From Mycobacterium sp. (lineage in GTDB: Bacteria; Actinomycetota; Actinomycetes; Mycobacteriales; Mycobacteriaceae): 11,219 nt of DNA. Location of the stretch: NCBI GenBank assembly GCA_019246375.1, contig JAFAQO010000426.1, positions 1 to 11,219 on the forward strand, given 5' to 3'. Positions 1 through 6,229 of the stretch are shown here, piece by piece. Position 1 is the stretch's first letter, and each line of letters begins with the position of its first letter. The translations under genes were made by a program, and so were the position numbers. The notes under the pieces were generated by a model. It saw nothing but the letters and a program-made list of their open reading frames with translations. It searched no databases and was not told where the DNA came from.

Positions 1-569
1 CACGGCATCTGCATGAACAGCTCCACCGGCGGGAACGGAATGTGCAGGAAGAAGCCGATGGTCAGGTCGGGCCGCAGGTCCCGCAGCATCTTGGGGACGA
101 GTTGCAGCTGGTAGTCCTGCACCCACACGGTGGCGCCGGCGGCGGCCGCGCGTGAGGCGGCTTCAGCGAACCGGCGGTTGACGTCGACGTAGCGGTCCCA
201 CCATTCACGGTGGTACATGGGTTTGACGATGACGTCGTGGTACAGCGGCCACAGGGTGGCGTTAGAGAAGCCCTCGTAGTATTGAGCGACGTCCTCGGCG
301 CTCAGCCGCACCGGGTAAAGCTGCAGGCCTTCCTCGACGATCGGTGCTTCATCCACTCCAACGTCGCCGTCTGTGATTCCGGGCCAACCGATCCAGGCCC
401 CGCGCCGTCGGCGCAACAGCGGCTCTAACGCGGTGACCAGCCCGCCGGGACTGCGTTTCCAGGTGGTCGTCCCGTCGGGAAGCCGCTCCATGTCAATCGG
501 CAGTCGATTGGCGACCACCACAAAGTCGGAGTTCCGGTAGCCGGCAGCCTCTGCTCCCTGGGAAACCAC
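1..569 (-). CDS. otsA: Trehalose-6-phosphate synthase OtsA, N-terminal part (runs off the left edge)
   Basis: This enzyme joins glucose from a nucleotide sugar (UDP- or ADP-glucose) to glucose-6-phosphate to give trehalose-6-phosphate, in the cytoplasm. Trehalose is needed by mycobacteria for their mycolyl glycolipids. About 190 residues are present of a family protein near 500. Visible GT20 marks are VVVANRLP (17-24), the glycine pair of the donor loop in SPGGLVTAL (Gly42-Gly43), [15 protein letters not shown] (97-111), [11 protein letters not shown] with the conserved Asp152, and FFLHIPFPP (173-181). The only possible start is GTG at 569-567, because the codon just before it is TAA, the stop of the small upstream gene. 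The two genes therefore abut with no spacer and are probably translationally coupled; only a weak GAG-like ribosome site is seen. The C-terminal GT-B domain lies outside the window. Identification is very secure; only the exact start is open. Confidence 0.96.
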   Translation of the reverse strand, partial: MVSQGAEAAGYRNSDFVVVANRLPIDMERLPDGTTTWKRSPGGLVTALEPLLRRRRGAWIGWPGITDGDVGVDEAPIVEEGLQLYPVRLSAEDVAQYYEGFSNATLWPLYHDVIVKPMYHREWWDRYVDVNRRFAEAASRAAAAGATVWVQDYQLQLVPKMLRDLRPDLTIGFFLHIPFPPVELFMQMP

Positions 570-734
570 TTATGTCTCGAGTTTCGCCGGTCCAATGCCG
601 AGCATCGACAAGAAAATCCGGCACTCGTCGGCGTCGTTCGCGTATGCGGCCACGACGCGCCTGGCCTGGCGTGCGGTGCTGTCGGCCAGCGGTTCCACAT
701 CGCCGATTTCTGCTGGGTCAGATTTTGCGGGCAT
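570..734 (-). CDS. Small 54-residue protein upstream of otsA (Rv3489-like)
   Basis: A complete reading frame of 54 codons plus TAA starts at ATG 734-732 and ends directly against the otsA GTG. The protein begins MPAKSDPAEIGDVEPLADS and ends FLSMLGIGPAKLET. The acidic N-terminus is followed by an Arg/Ala-rich stretch (RQARRVVAAYA, 23-33) that looks helical, one Cys (38) and a short hydrophobic end. There is no signal peptide, membrane segment or known domain that I can see. M. tuberculosis has, as I recall, an unknown protein of about this size (Rv3489) in the same place before otsA (Rv3490). That, plus the perfectly placed promoter and the abutting stop, makes it a real gene. Its function is unknown; a role with OtsA is inferred only from the tight linkage. 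It is short enough to be missed by length cut-offs. Confidence 0.85.
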   Translation of the reverse strand: MPAKSDPAEIGDVEPLADSTARQARRVVAAYANDADECRIFLSMLGIGPAKLET

Positions 735-740
735 GACACA

Positions 741-746
741 ACTGTA
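741..746 (-). promoter_or_regulatory. -10 box for leaderless transcription of the small gene and otsA
   Basis: On the minus strand TACAGT fits the mycobacterial TANNNT -10 consensus. It is followed by exactly six bases (TGTGTC) and then the ATG of the small gene. A SigA-type -10 places the transcript start about seven bases after its last base, so the mRNA would begin at the A of the start codon. There is no Shine-Dalgarno sequence before that ATG, which agrees with a leaderless transcript. No good -35 is visible 16-18 bases upstream. An imperfect palindrome (GCGAAG-CGTG-CTTTGC, 747-762) lies directly upstream of the -10 and could bind a regulator. Confidence 0.55.
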
Positions 747-812
747 GGCGAAGCGTGCTTTGCGCAGGTGACCAGCGTCCGACCCACCGCAGCAGGCGCG
801 ACGGACGGGCCG

Positions 813-818
813 TAATGT
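813..818 (+). promoter_or_regulatory. Possible -10 box for the crotonase gene
   Basis: TAATGT fits the TANNNT consensus and lies 41 bases before the chosen ATG at 860, leaving a leader of roughly 35 bases that carries a purine-rich ribosome site (GTGAGGTGG, about 848-856). No convincing -35 is seen at the expected distance. A short inverted repeat, GTTCG-N12-CGAAC (822-843), covers the expected transcript start. This is a weak call based on one hexamer. Confidence 0.3.
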
Positions 819-859
819 GCAGTTCGTCGGATCTGCATCGAACGCAAGTGAGGTGGCGA

Positions 860-1795
860 ATGGCAGTCCACGACGATGTGGGAACCAGGGCGGTCAACGC
901 CGATGCCGACGATCTGGTGGCCTACGAAACCCTCGACGAGGGCCGGATCGCCCGGATCTGGCTCAACCGGCCCGAGGCACACAACGCGCAGAGCCGAACA
1001 CTGCTGGTTCAGCTCGATGAGGCGTTTCTGCGCGCCGAGGCCGACGACGGCGTTCGGGTCGTGATCCTTGCGGCACGCGGCAAGAACTTTTCCGCCGGTC
1101 ACGATCTGGGTTCTGAGGCGGCGATGCTGGAGCGGAAACCTGGGCCGACGCAGCACCCGACCTTTCGTTCGCACGGCGCCACCCGCGAGCCGATCGCCGA
1201 GAAGACGTTTTTGCAAGAGTGGCACTTCTTCTTCCAAAACACCTGCCGCTGGCGCGATCTCCGGAAAATCACCATCGCCCAGGTTCAGGGCAACGCCATT
1301 TCGGCGGGCCTGATGTTGATCTGGGCATGCGATCTGATCGTGGCCGCCGACAACGCCAAGTTCAGCGACGTGGTTGCGGTGCGCATGGGTATGCCTGGCG
1401 TCGAATACTACGCACACCCATGGGAACTCGGGCCTCGTAAAGCCAAAGAGCTCCTGCTGACCGGGGATTCGTTGGACGCCGACGAAGCCTACCGGCTCGG
1501 CATGGTGTCCAAGGTCTTCCCGCTTGACGAGTTGGAGGATAAGACGTTGGAGTTCGCGCGGCGTATCGCCGAGCGACCCACCATGGCGGCGCTGCTGATC
1601 AAAGACTCAGTGAACGGCGCTTCCGACGCGATGGGGTTCACCGAGGCGCTGCGGCACGCGTTTCACATTCACGAGCTGGGACACGCGCACTGGGCGGCGC
1701 GCAACGAGAACCGATTCCCGGTCGGGCTACCGCCCGACGTTGAAGACTGGCGCGAGGCGAAGCCGTCCAAGGTGGCCCGCCGCGACACGCCTTAG
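860..1795 (+). CDS. Enoyl-CoA hydratase/isomerase-family (crotonase-fold) protein
   Basis: A 311-residue crotonase-superfamily protein, expected to act on an acyl-CoA thioester in the cytoplasm, perhaps in fatty-acid or branched-chain acid breakdown. The fold marks are clear: IARIWLNRPEAHNAQ (30-44), the first oxyanion-hole segment GKNFSAGHDLG (74-84), the second QVQGNAISAG (141-150), then CDLIVAADNAKF and MGMPGVEY, with the family-typical LLLTGDSLDADEAYRLGMVSKVFP (198-221). Aligned by eye with rat mitochondrial hydratase, the catalytic Glu144 falls on Met152 and Glu164 on Val172, so ordinary hydration by two glutamates is unlikely. A longer loop (about 85-130) and an extended C-terminus make it larger than the usual 260 residues, as in other mycobacterial members I remember. 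The ATG at 860 was chosen over the upstream starts because it has a ribosome site and begins just ahead of the fold. Substrate is unknown. Confidence 0.88.
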   Translation: MAVHDDVGTRAVNADADDLVAYETLDEGRIARIWLNRPEAHNAQSRTLLVQLDEAFLRAEADDGVRVVILAARGKNFSAGHDLGSEAAMLERKPGPTQHPTFRSHGATREPIAEKTFLQEWHFFFQNTCRWRDLRKITIAQVQGNAISAGLMLIWACDLIVAADNAKFSDVVAVRMGMPGVEYYAHPWELGPRKAKELLLTGDSLDADEAYRLGMVSKVFPLDELEDKTLEFARRIAERPTMAALLIKDSVNGASDAMGFTEALRHAFHIHELGHAHWAARNENRFPVGLPPDVEDWREAKPSKVARRDTP

Positions 1796-1815
1796 AGCAG
1801 CATCGGTCAATTCGT

Positions 1816-1896
1816 GTCACAGGAGTCTCTCTAAGCGGCGATAGCCGTTGTGCCCGCCTTTCCAGCGCACTCCTGGTTCCCGGCGGCTCCTGTGAC
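1816..1896 (+). other. Inverted repeat able to form a three-way-junction RNA or an operator pair
   Basis: In the 152-base gap between the crotonase and the next gene, GTCACAGGAG (1816-1825) is perfectly complementary to CTCCTGTGAC (1887-1896). Inside the 61-base loop two more stems can form: 1834-1839 with 1844-1849 around GATA (one G-T pair), and CCGCC (1854-1858) with GGCGG (1882-1886), the latter enclosing CCAG/CTGG (1862-1865/1873-1876). The third stem ends directly against the outer stem, as in a three-way junction. It could be a structured leader of the dehydrogenase mRNA, a 3' structure of the crotonase mRNA, or two DNA half-sites about 71 bases apart. I match it to no known RNA family. 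The rest of the gap holds no clear -10 box. Confidence 0.35.
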
Positions 1897-1947
1897 CTAT
1901 GTGATTCGATGATGAGAACCTGTCTCAGTTTGGCGTGAGGGGCTGGC

Positions 1948-2781
1948 GTGCAGCTTTCGTTCAGAGACCGTAGCTACCTGGTCACCGGTGGCGGCAGTGG
2001 AATCGGCAAGGCGGTATCCGCCGGGCTGGTCGCGGCCGGTGCCGCCGTGACGATCATCGGTCGCGATGCCTACCGGTTGGCGACGGCCGCGGAAGCGATT
2101 GAGGGGCTCAAGGGTGCCGGTGGCGCGATCCGCTACGAGCCCGCCGACGTCACCGACGAAGACGAAATCGCACGGGTCATCGAGGCCGCGACGGCTTGGC
2201 ATGGCCGGCTGCAAGGCGTGGTGCATTGTGCCGGCGGCTCGGAGACAATCGGGCCGATCACCCAGATCGACTCGGAGGCGTGGCGGCGCACTGTCGACCT
2301 GAACGTCAACGGCACCATGTACGTGCTCAAACACGCCGCACGCGAATTGGTCCGTGGCGGTGGCGGATCGTTCGTCGGGATTTCGTCGATCGCGGCGAGC
2401 AACACCCACCGCTGGTTCGGTGCCTACGGGGTGACCAAGTCAGCGGTCGACCATCTGATGATGTTGGCCGCCGACGAGCTCGGCCCCTCTTGGGTGCGCG
2501 TCAACGGGATCCGTCCGGGGCTGATCCGCACCGACCTTGTTGCGCCAGTGATTGATTCGCCGGAACTGAGTGGCGACTACCGGATCTGCACCCCCCTGCC
2601 GCGGGTCGGTGAGGTTGAGGACGTCGCCAACCTGGCGATGTTTTTGCTCAGCGATGCCGCCAGTTGGATTACCGGCCAAGTCATCAACGTTGACGGAGGG
2701 CACAAGTTGCGGCGCGGTCCAGACTTCACCGCCATGCTGGAACCGGTGTTCGGCGCCGACGGGTTACGCGGAGTGGTGTGA
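1948..2781 (+). CDS. Short-chain dehydrogenase/reductase (SDR), 277 residues
   Basis: A classical SDR that would oxidise an alcohol or reduce a ketone with a nicotinamide cofactor; the substrate cannot be read from sequence. The nucleotide loop is TGGGSGIG (13-20). The catalytic set is Asn119 (LNVNG), Ser147 (GISSIAAS), Tyr160 and Lys164 (YGVTK), all present. Gly38-Arg39 at the end of the second strand suggests NADP(H). The usual NNAG is replaced by HCAG (93-96). The PGLIRTDL (190-197) and ITGQVINVDGG (241-251) segments are standard for the fold, and a tail of about 26 residues follows. The GTG start at 1948 is supported by GAGGGG at 1937-1942, five bases upstream. It follows the crotonase gene on the same strand but 152 bases away, so it may have its own promoter or a structured leader. 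Its end overlaps the convergent gene by 18 bases. Confidence 0.9.
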   Translation: MQLSFRDRSYLVTGGGSGIGKAVSAGLVAAGAAVTIIGRDAYRLATAAEAIEGLKGAGGAIRYEPADVTDEDEIARVIEAATAWHGRLQGVVHCAGGSETIGPITQIDSEAWRRTVDLNVNGTMYVLKHAARELVRGGGGSFVGISSIAASNTHRWFGAYGVTKSAVDHLMMLAADELGPSWVRVNGIRPGLIRTDLVAPVIDSPELSGDYRICTPLPRVGEVEDVANLAMFLLSDAASWITGQVINVDGGHKLRRGPDFTAMLEPVFGADGLRGVV

Positions 2782-3657
2782 GGTTGTGCCGGCGTCCCGG
2801 GTGGCGAGCGTGGCGATCGCCGACCAGTCCAAGTGCCCACCCCCGGTGGCCAGCAGCGTGAGGAAGCGATCGCGCAGCAAGCTGGCGACTGGCAGCGGCA
2901 CCGCCAACTCCTCGGCGGCGGTGAGCGTCAACCGGATGTCCTTGAGCCCCAGTGCGGCGGCGAATCCGGCCGGCTCGAATTCCTGCCGGGCGATCAGCCC
3001 GCCGTAGGTCTGATATGCCGGGGCGCTGAACAAGGTTGACGTGAGGATGTCGACGTACTGCAGCGCGTCCACACCACCTTTGGTGATTAGCGTGATCGCC
3101 TCGCCGAGCGACTCGATGACCGACGCGATCAGGAAATTGCCGGACAACTTCACCAGGTTGGCGGCGTGTGGCGCTTCGGAAACCACGAAGCTTCGCTGGC
3201 TGATTGCGTCGAATAGCGGAGTCAGCGGCTGAAGTACTTGTGGTGCACCCGCGGCGACGACGAAAAGCTTTGCGGCAGCGGCTGCCTCGGGCCGGCCGAA
3301 CACCGGCGCGGCTACGTATCGCTGTCCGGCGTCGGCGTGCGCCGAATTGAGGCGCTTGGACAAGTCGACGCTGATTGTGCTCGACGAGATATGCGTCCCG
3401 CCCGGTCCCAGCGAAGCCAGAATACCGTTTTCGCCGAACGCGACATCCTGTACCGCCTTATCGTCGGCCAGCATCGTGACCACGACATCACCGCGGCAGG
3501 TGTCCGCGATGTTGCCCGCCGGCGTCGCGCCCTGCTGGACCAGCGCGTCCATCTTGGCAGTGGAGCGGTTGTAGACCGTGACCGTGTGGCCGGCCTTGAC
3601 GAGGTTGGCGGCCATGCCGCGGCCCATGTTCCCGAGTCCGATGAATCCGATATCCAT
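2764..3657 (-). CDS. 3-hydroxyisobutyrate-dehydrogenase-like NAD(P)-dependent oxidoreductase
   Basis: A beta-hydroxyacid dehydrogenase family enzyme that would oxidise a 3-hydroxyacid or reduce the matching semialdehyde. The start MDIGFIGLGNMG carries the dinucleotide motif GLGNMG (7-12), and Asn30-Arg31 after the second strand suggests NADP(H). A substrate-loop segment reads APVFGRPEAAAAAKL (117-131), in place of the commoner APVSGG form. The conserved catalytic lysine is Lys170 in NLVKLSGNF (167-175), and the helical C-terminal domain ends with DWSAIATLA. ATG at 3657 (297 residues) is preferred because the family begins right at this motif and GGAGG lies just before it, though the spacing is short. 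ATG at 3669 would add MVEA and has no visible ribosome site. It is convergent with the upstream dehydrogenase (18-base overlap of the 3' ends) and divergent from the next one. The exact substrate is unknown. Confidence 0.9.
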   Translation of the reverse strand: MDIGFIGLGNMGRGMAANLVKAGHTVTVYNRSTAKMDALVQQGATPAGNIADTCRGDVVVTMLADDKAVQDVAFGENGILASLGPGGTHISSSTISVDLSKRLNSAHADAGQRYVAAPVFGRPEAAAAAKLFVVAAGAPQVLQPLTPLFDAISQRSFVVSEAPHAANLVKLSGNFLIASVIESLGEAITLITKGGVDALQYVDILTSTLFSAPAYQTYGGLIARQEFEPAGFAAALGLKDIRLTLTAAEELAVPLPVASLLRDRFLTLLATGGGHLDWSAIATLATRDAGTTSHHSA

Positions 3658-3734
3658 GGCCTCCACCATGCCGTGTTTTTCTGTGCGTCGGTGGTGAAAG
3701 ATGTGCTGAGGCCACAGCTATGACGGGAGTGCAC

Positions 3735-4520
3735 ATGAAGCGACTGGAAGGCAATCGAATCCTGGTGACCGGCGCCGCGTCGGGAATCGGGCAGGCCACC
3801 GCGCTGCGCCTGCTGGACGAGGGTGCCGTGGTGGCCGCCGCCGACATTGCGGTGCTGGACAAGACACGCGCCCGGGCGGACGAGGCGGGGTCCAGTGACC
3901 GCCTGACCACGATCGAGATGAATGTCGAAAGCGAAGAATCTGTGGTCGGCGGGGTGCGGTCGGCAGTCGACAGGCTGAGTGGGCTGGACGCGGTGGTCAA
4001 CGCGGCCGGCATGTTGCGCGCTGCGCATACTCACCAAATGAGCGTTGATCAGTGGAATCAGATCATCGCGGTTAACTTGACCGGCACCTTCCTGGTGGTC
4101 CGCGAGGCGCTGCCCAGCCTGTTGAAGAATTCCCCCAGCGCGATCGTGAACTTCAGTTCCACCGCAGCCTCGTTCGCGCATCCCTACATGGCGGCCTACG
4201 CCGCGAGTAAGGGCGGTATCCAGTCCTTCACCCATGCGCTCGCGCTTGAATACGGCAGTCAAGGATTGCGCGCAGTGTGCGTCGCGCCGGGGAGCATCAA
4301 ATCTGGAATCACCGATGCCACAGCCGGTTACATTCCGATCGACGCCGATTGGTCGCTCTTCGGCAGGCTTTCGCCGATCATGCCCACCACCCTGGAATCC
4401 AGCGGAGCCGGGATGGGTGACCCCGCAGCCGTCGCCGGGGTGGTCGCCATGCTCGTCTCCGACGACGGTGCGTTCATCACCGGCACCGAAATCCGGATCG
4501 ACGGCGGTACGCATGCGTGA
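3735..4520 (+). CDS. Short-chain dehydrogenase/reductase (SDR), 261 residues, Rv3485c position
   Basis: A second classical SDR, FabG-like in length. It has the loop TGAASGIG (12-19), NAAG (89-92) and the catalytic Asn114 (AVNLTG), Ser142 (NFSSTAAS), Tyr155 and Lys159 (YAASKG). Asp37 at the end of the second strand points to NAD(H), unlike the other SDR in the window. The C-terminus ends ITGTEIRIDGGTHA, the usual SDR close. ATG at 3735 is preferred because GGGAG (3725-3729) sits five bases before it and the protein then begins MKRLEGNRILVTG. ATG at 3720 would add five residues and has a GAGG eight bases upstream, so it cannot be excluded. It shares a 77-base divergent region with the HIBADH-like gene and converges on cpsA. 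M. tuberculosis has an SDR, Rv3485c, convergent with cpsA (Rv3484), so this is a likely counterpart by position. Substrate unknown. Confidence 0.9.
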   Translation: MKRLEGNRILVTGAASGIGQATALRLLDEGAVVAAADIAVLDKTRARADEAGSSDRLTTIEMNVESEESVVGGVRSAVDRLSGLDAVVNAAGMLRAAHTHQMSVDQWNQIIAVNLTGTFLVVREALPSLLKNSPSAIVNFSSTAASFAHPYMAAYAASKGGIQSFTHALALEYGSQGLRAVCVAPGSIKSGITDATAGYIPIDADWSLFGRLSPIMPTTLESSGAGMGDPAAVAGVVAMLVSDDGAFITGTEIRIDGGTHA

Positions 4521-4530
4521 TGCCTGGTGT

Positions 4531-4550
4531 GCGCTATCCGGTTGCAGCGC
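4531..4550. terminator. Weak hairpin between two convergent genes
   Basis: GCGCT (4531-4535) and AGCGC (4546-4550) are complementary around a ten-base loop, filling the 30-base gap between the stop of the SDR gene and the stop of cpsA. It could slow transcription from either side. The stem is only five pairs and no T-run follows on either strand, so this is a tentative call. Confidence 0.22.
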
Positions 4551-6089
4551 TTAATTCACACAGGGCAGTCCGCCGCTGTCGATGGGTTTGCCCTGATCTG
4601 GGGTCGGCTCGGTGGAGGTGGCGGCGTGTGATCCGTATGAGTTGGAAGTCGTTGTGATCGGGGTAGTTTCAGCTTCGGACGGCACCGAATAATTGTCGTC
4701 GACGACGACCTTGACGTGTCCAGCTTTGACTGCTGAATTTTGCCGGTGCGGGGCGTCGATACCGAGCAGCGCGGCCAGATTCTGGGCGTCGGTTGCGGCG
4801 CCCGGCCCATAGTCGATTGCGGTGCTGGCCGGGTCGCCGCCGGCGCGGTCACGTACCTCGCCGATGGTGTAACCATGTTGCTTGAGCGTGTGGGACACCT
4901 GACTGGCCAGTCCCGACATGCCGCCGGCGTTGATCACGTCGACGAGAGTCGACGGATTCGGCGCGATGGTTGTGGTCGTCGGGCTGCTGGACGCGCTATC
5001 GCCGAATGCGGCGGCGATTTGGGCCTTGATCGCGGTTGGGTCAACGATGTTGACATCTTGACCGTTGATCGAGTCGTAACGCACCACCGGCAGCGTCCGG
5101 AACTCGACACCGCCGTCGGCCAGCGCCGCCATTCGCCGGAACTGGTCTTCGTCCCAGCCGGCGGAAAGCACAATGTCTTTGCGTGCCACCGCGATCAGGC
5201 TCTTGAGCTTGCTCAAATCGGTGAATGTGCCGGAGTTCTCGAGCTGGTGCATCACCGACAACAAAAACGCCTGCTGGCGGTGGGTGCGGTCGAGGTCACC
5301 GTTTTTCAGGCCGTGGCGCTGCCGCACGAACGCCAGTGCTTGTGCGGCGTCGAGCGTCTGGCGACCGGCGGGAAAGTCGGCGCCGGAATAGGAGTCATAT
5401 ACCGCGCGCCTCAGACACACCTGCACGCCTTCCAGGCTCTGCGTCAGATCGTAGAAACCGGCCAGATTGACTTCGGCGAAGTAGTCGATCGGGACCCCGG
5501 TCAGGTTACGTACTGCTCGCAACGTCGCTGCCCGGCCCGCCTCGCGGCCGCGTGTTTCCAGTTCTTTCTGGTCGCTCACACCCTGGTTGCTGAGCTTCTG
5601 CTCGACGTATTGCTTGGTGAGGCCGTAGGCCTCCTTGATCTTGATGTGCTTATACCCCGGTACTCCGCTGAAGGGCACCCAGTCGTCGCGGGGAATGGAG
5701 AAAGCGATGACCCGGTTGTCGGCCCCGACATGGACGAGGATCAGCGTGTTCGTGTTGTATCCGCCCGCGTCGGAGTCGCCGGCGTGCAGCTGGTCCAAGA
5801 TCGCTGCCGGAAGCTCCTTGCCGTCCTGGTCTTTGCGCGAGTCCAGCCCGATGAGGAGGATGTTCATCTCGTCGCCGCTGGATCGCGGATCGTCTGCGCC
5901 CAGCGCCTCCGAGACGGTGATCCCGCCCAGCGCGCCGTGAGCGACCCACCATCCCGCGCCCGTCAGCAGCACCGCCACTACCGATACCACGGTCATAAAG
6001 GTGCGGCTCAACCGGTGGCGAATCTGCAGCGGCGGAGGAGCCGCACGATGACGGGGACCTGCACCCGACTCACTCAGGTCAGCCACCAC
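4551..6089 (-). CDS. cpsA: LytR-CpsA-Psr (LCP) family cell-wall ligase CpsA
   Basis: LCP enzymes move a polyprenyl-phosphate-linked polymer onto peptidoglycan; in mycobacteria this attaches arabinogalactan outside the membrane, and the M. tuberculosis homologue (Rv3484) is also linked to evasion of host phagosome defences. The 512 residues show a short basic cytoplasmic start, one membrane helix (about 31-52), then the LCP domain (about 74-285) with LLIGLDSR (78-85), SIPRDDW (131-137), ALAFVRQRHG (251-260) and DLDRTHRQQAFL (265-276), which carry the phosphate-binding Arg and Asp residues. A LytR_C domain follows (about 380-465), then a Ser/Thr/Pro-rich tail ending GLPCVN. The usual Asp after the second strand (SDT) reads Asn114 here (TNT); I believe this is normal for mycobacterial CpsA. 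Start is GTG 6089-6087 with GAGG four bases upstream; GTG 6086 is an alternative. It lies 140 bases downstream of the metallo-hydrolase gene on the same strand. Confidence 0.95.
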   Translation of the reverse strand: MVADLSESGAGPRHRAAPPPLQIRHRLSRTFMTVVSVVAVLLTGAGWWVAHGALGGITVSEALGADDPRSSGDEMNILLIGLDSRKDQDGKELPAAILDQLHAGDSDAGGYNTNTLILVHVGADNRVIAFSIPRDDWVPFSGVPGYKHIKIKEAYGLTKQYVEQKLSNQGVSDQKELETRGREAGRAATLRAVRNLTGVPIDYFAEVNLAGFYDLTQSLEGVQVCLRRAVYDSYSGADFPAGRQTLDAAQALAFVRQRHGLKNGDLDRTHRQQAFLLSVMHQLENSGTFTDLSKLKSLIAVARKDIVLSAGWDEDQFRRMAALADGGVEFRTLPVVRYDSINGQDVNIVDPTAIKAQIAAAFGDSASSSPTTTTIAPNPSTLVDVINAGGMSGLASQVSHTLKQHGYTIGEVRDRAGGDPASTAIDYGPGAATDAQNLAALLGIDAPHRQNSAVKAGHVKVVVDDNYSVPSEAETTPITTTSNSYGSHAATSTEPTPDQGKPIDSGGLPCVN

Positions 6090-6229
6090 AACCTCGCTCG
6101 CGCCGGAAGCGCTCCGTCCGCGCTTCCGTCGCTGTTTGCCGTGGCCGCTGCCCGCCCATGCTGTCCAGTATGGGGCAGCTTGCTGCGGGTTTGCCGGTCA
6201 CGATTTGGTAAGTGTTCCGACGCTGTTTG

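Noticed and set aside
822..843. Inverted repeat GTTCG-N12-CGAAC upstream of the crotonase gene
   Set aside because: Five-base arms are expected often by chance; kept only as a note with the promoter.
425..1417. A 330-codon minus-strand frame across otsA, the small gene and the crotonase
   Set aside because: It overlaps otsA and the Rv3489-like gene on the same strand in another frame; no recognisable domain.
3312..4514. A 400-codon minus-strand frame opposite the second SDR and part of the HIBADH-like gene
   Set aside because: It overlaps two well-supported genes and its translation shows only Arg/His/Gly-rich low-complexity sequence.
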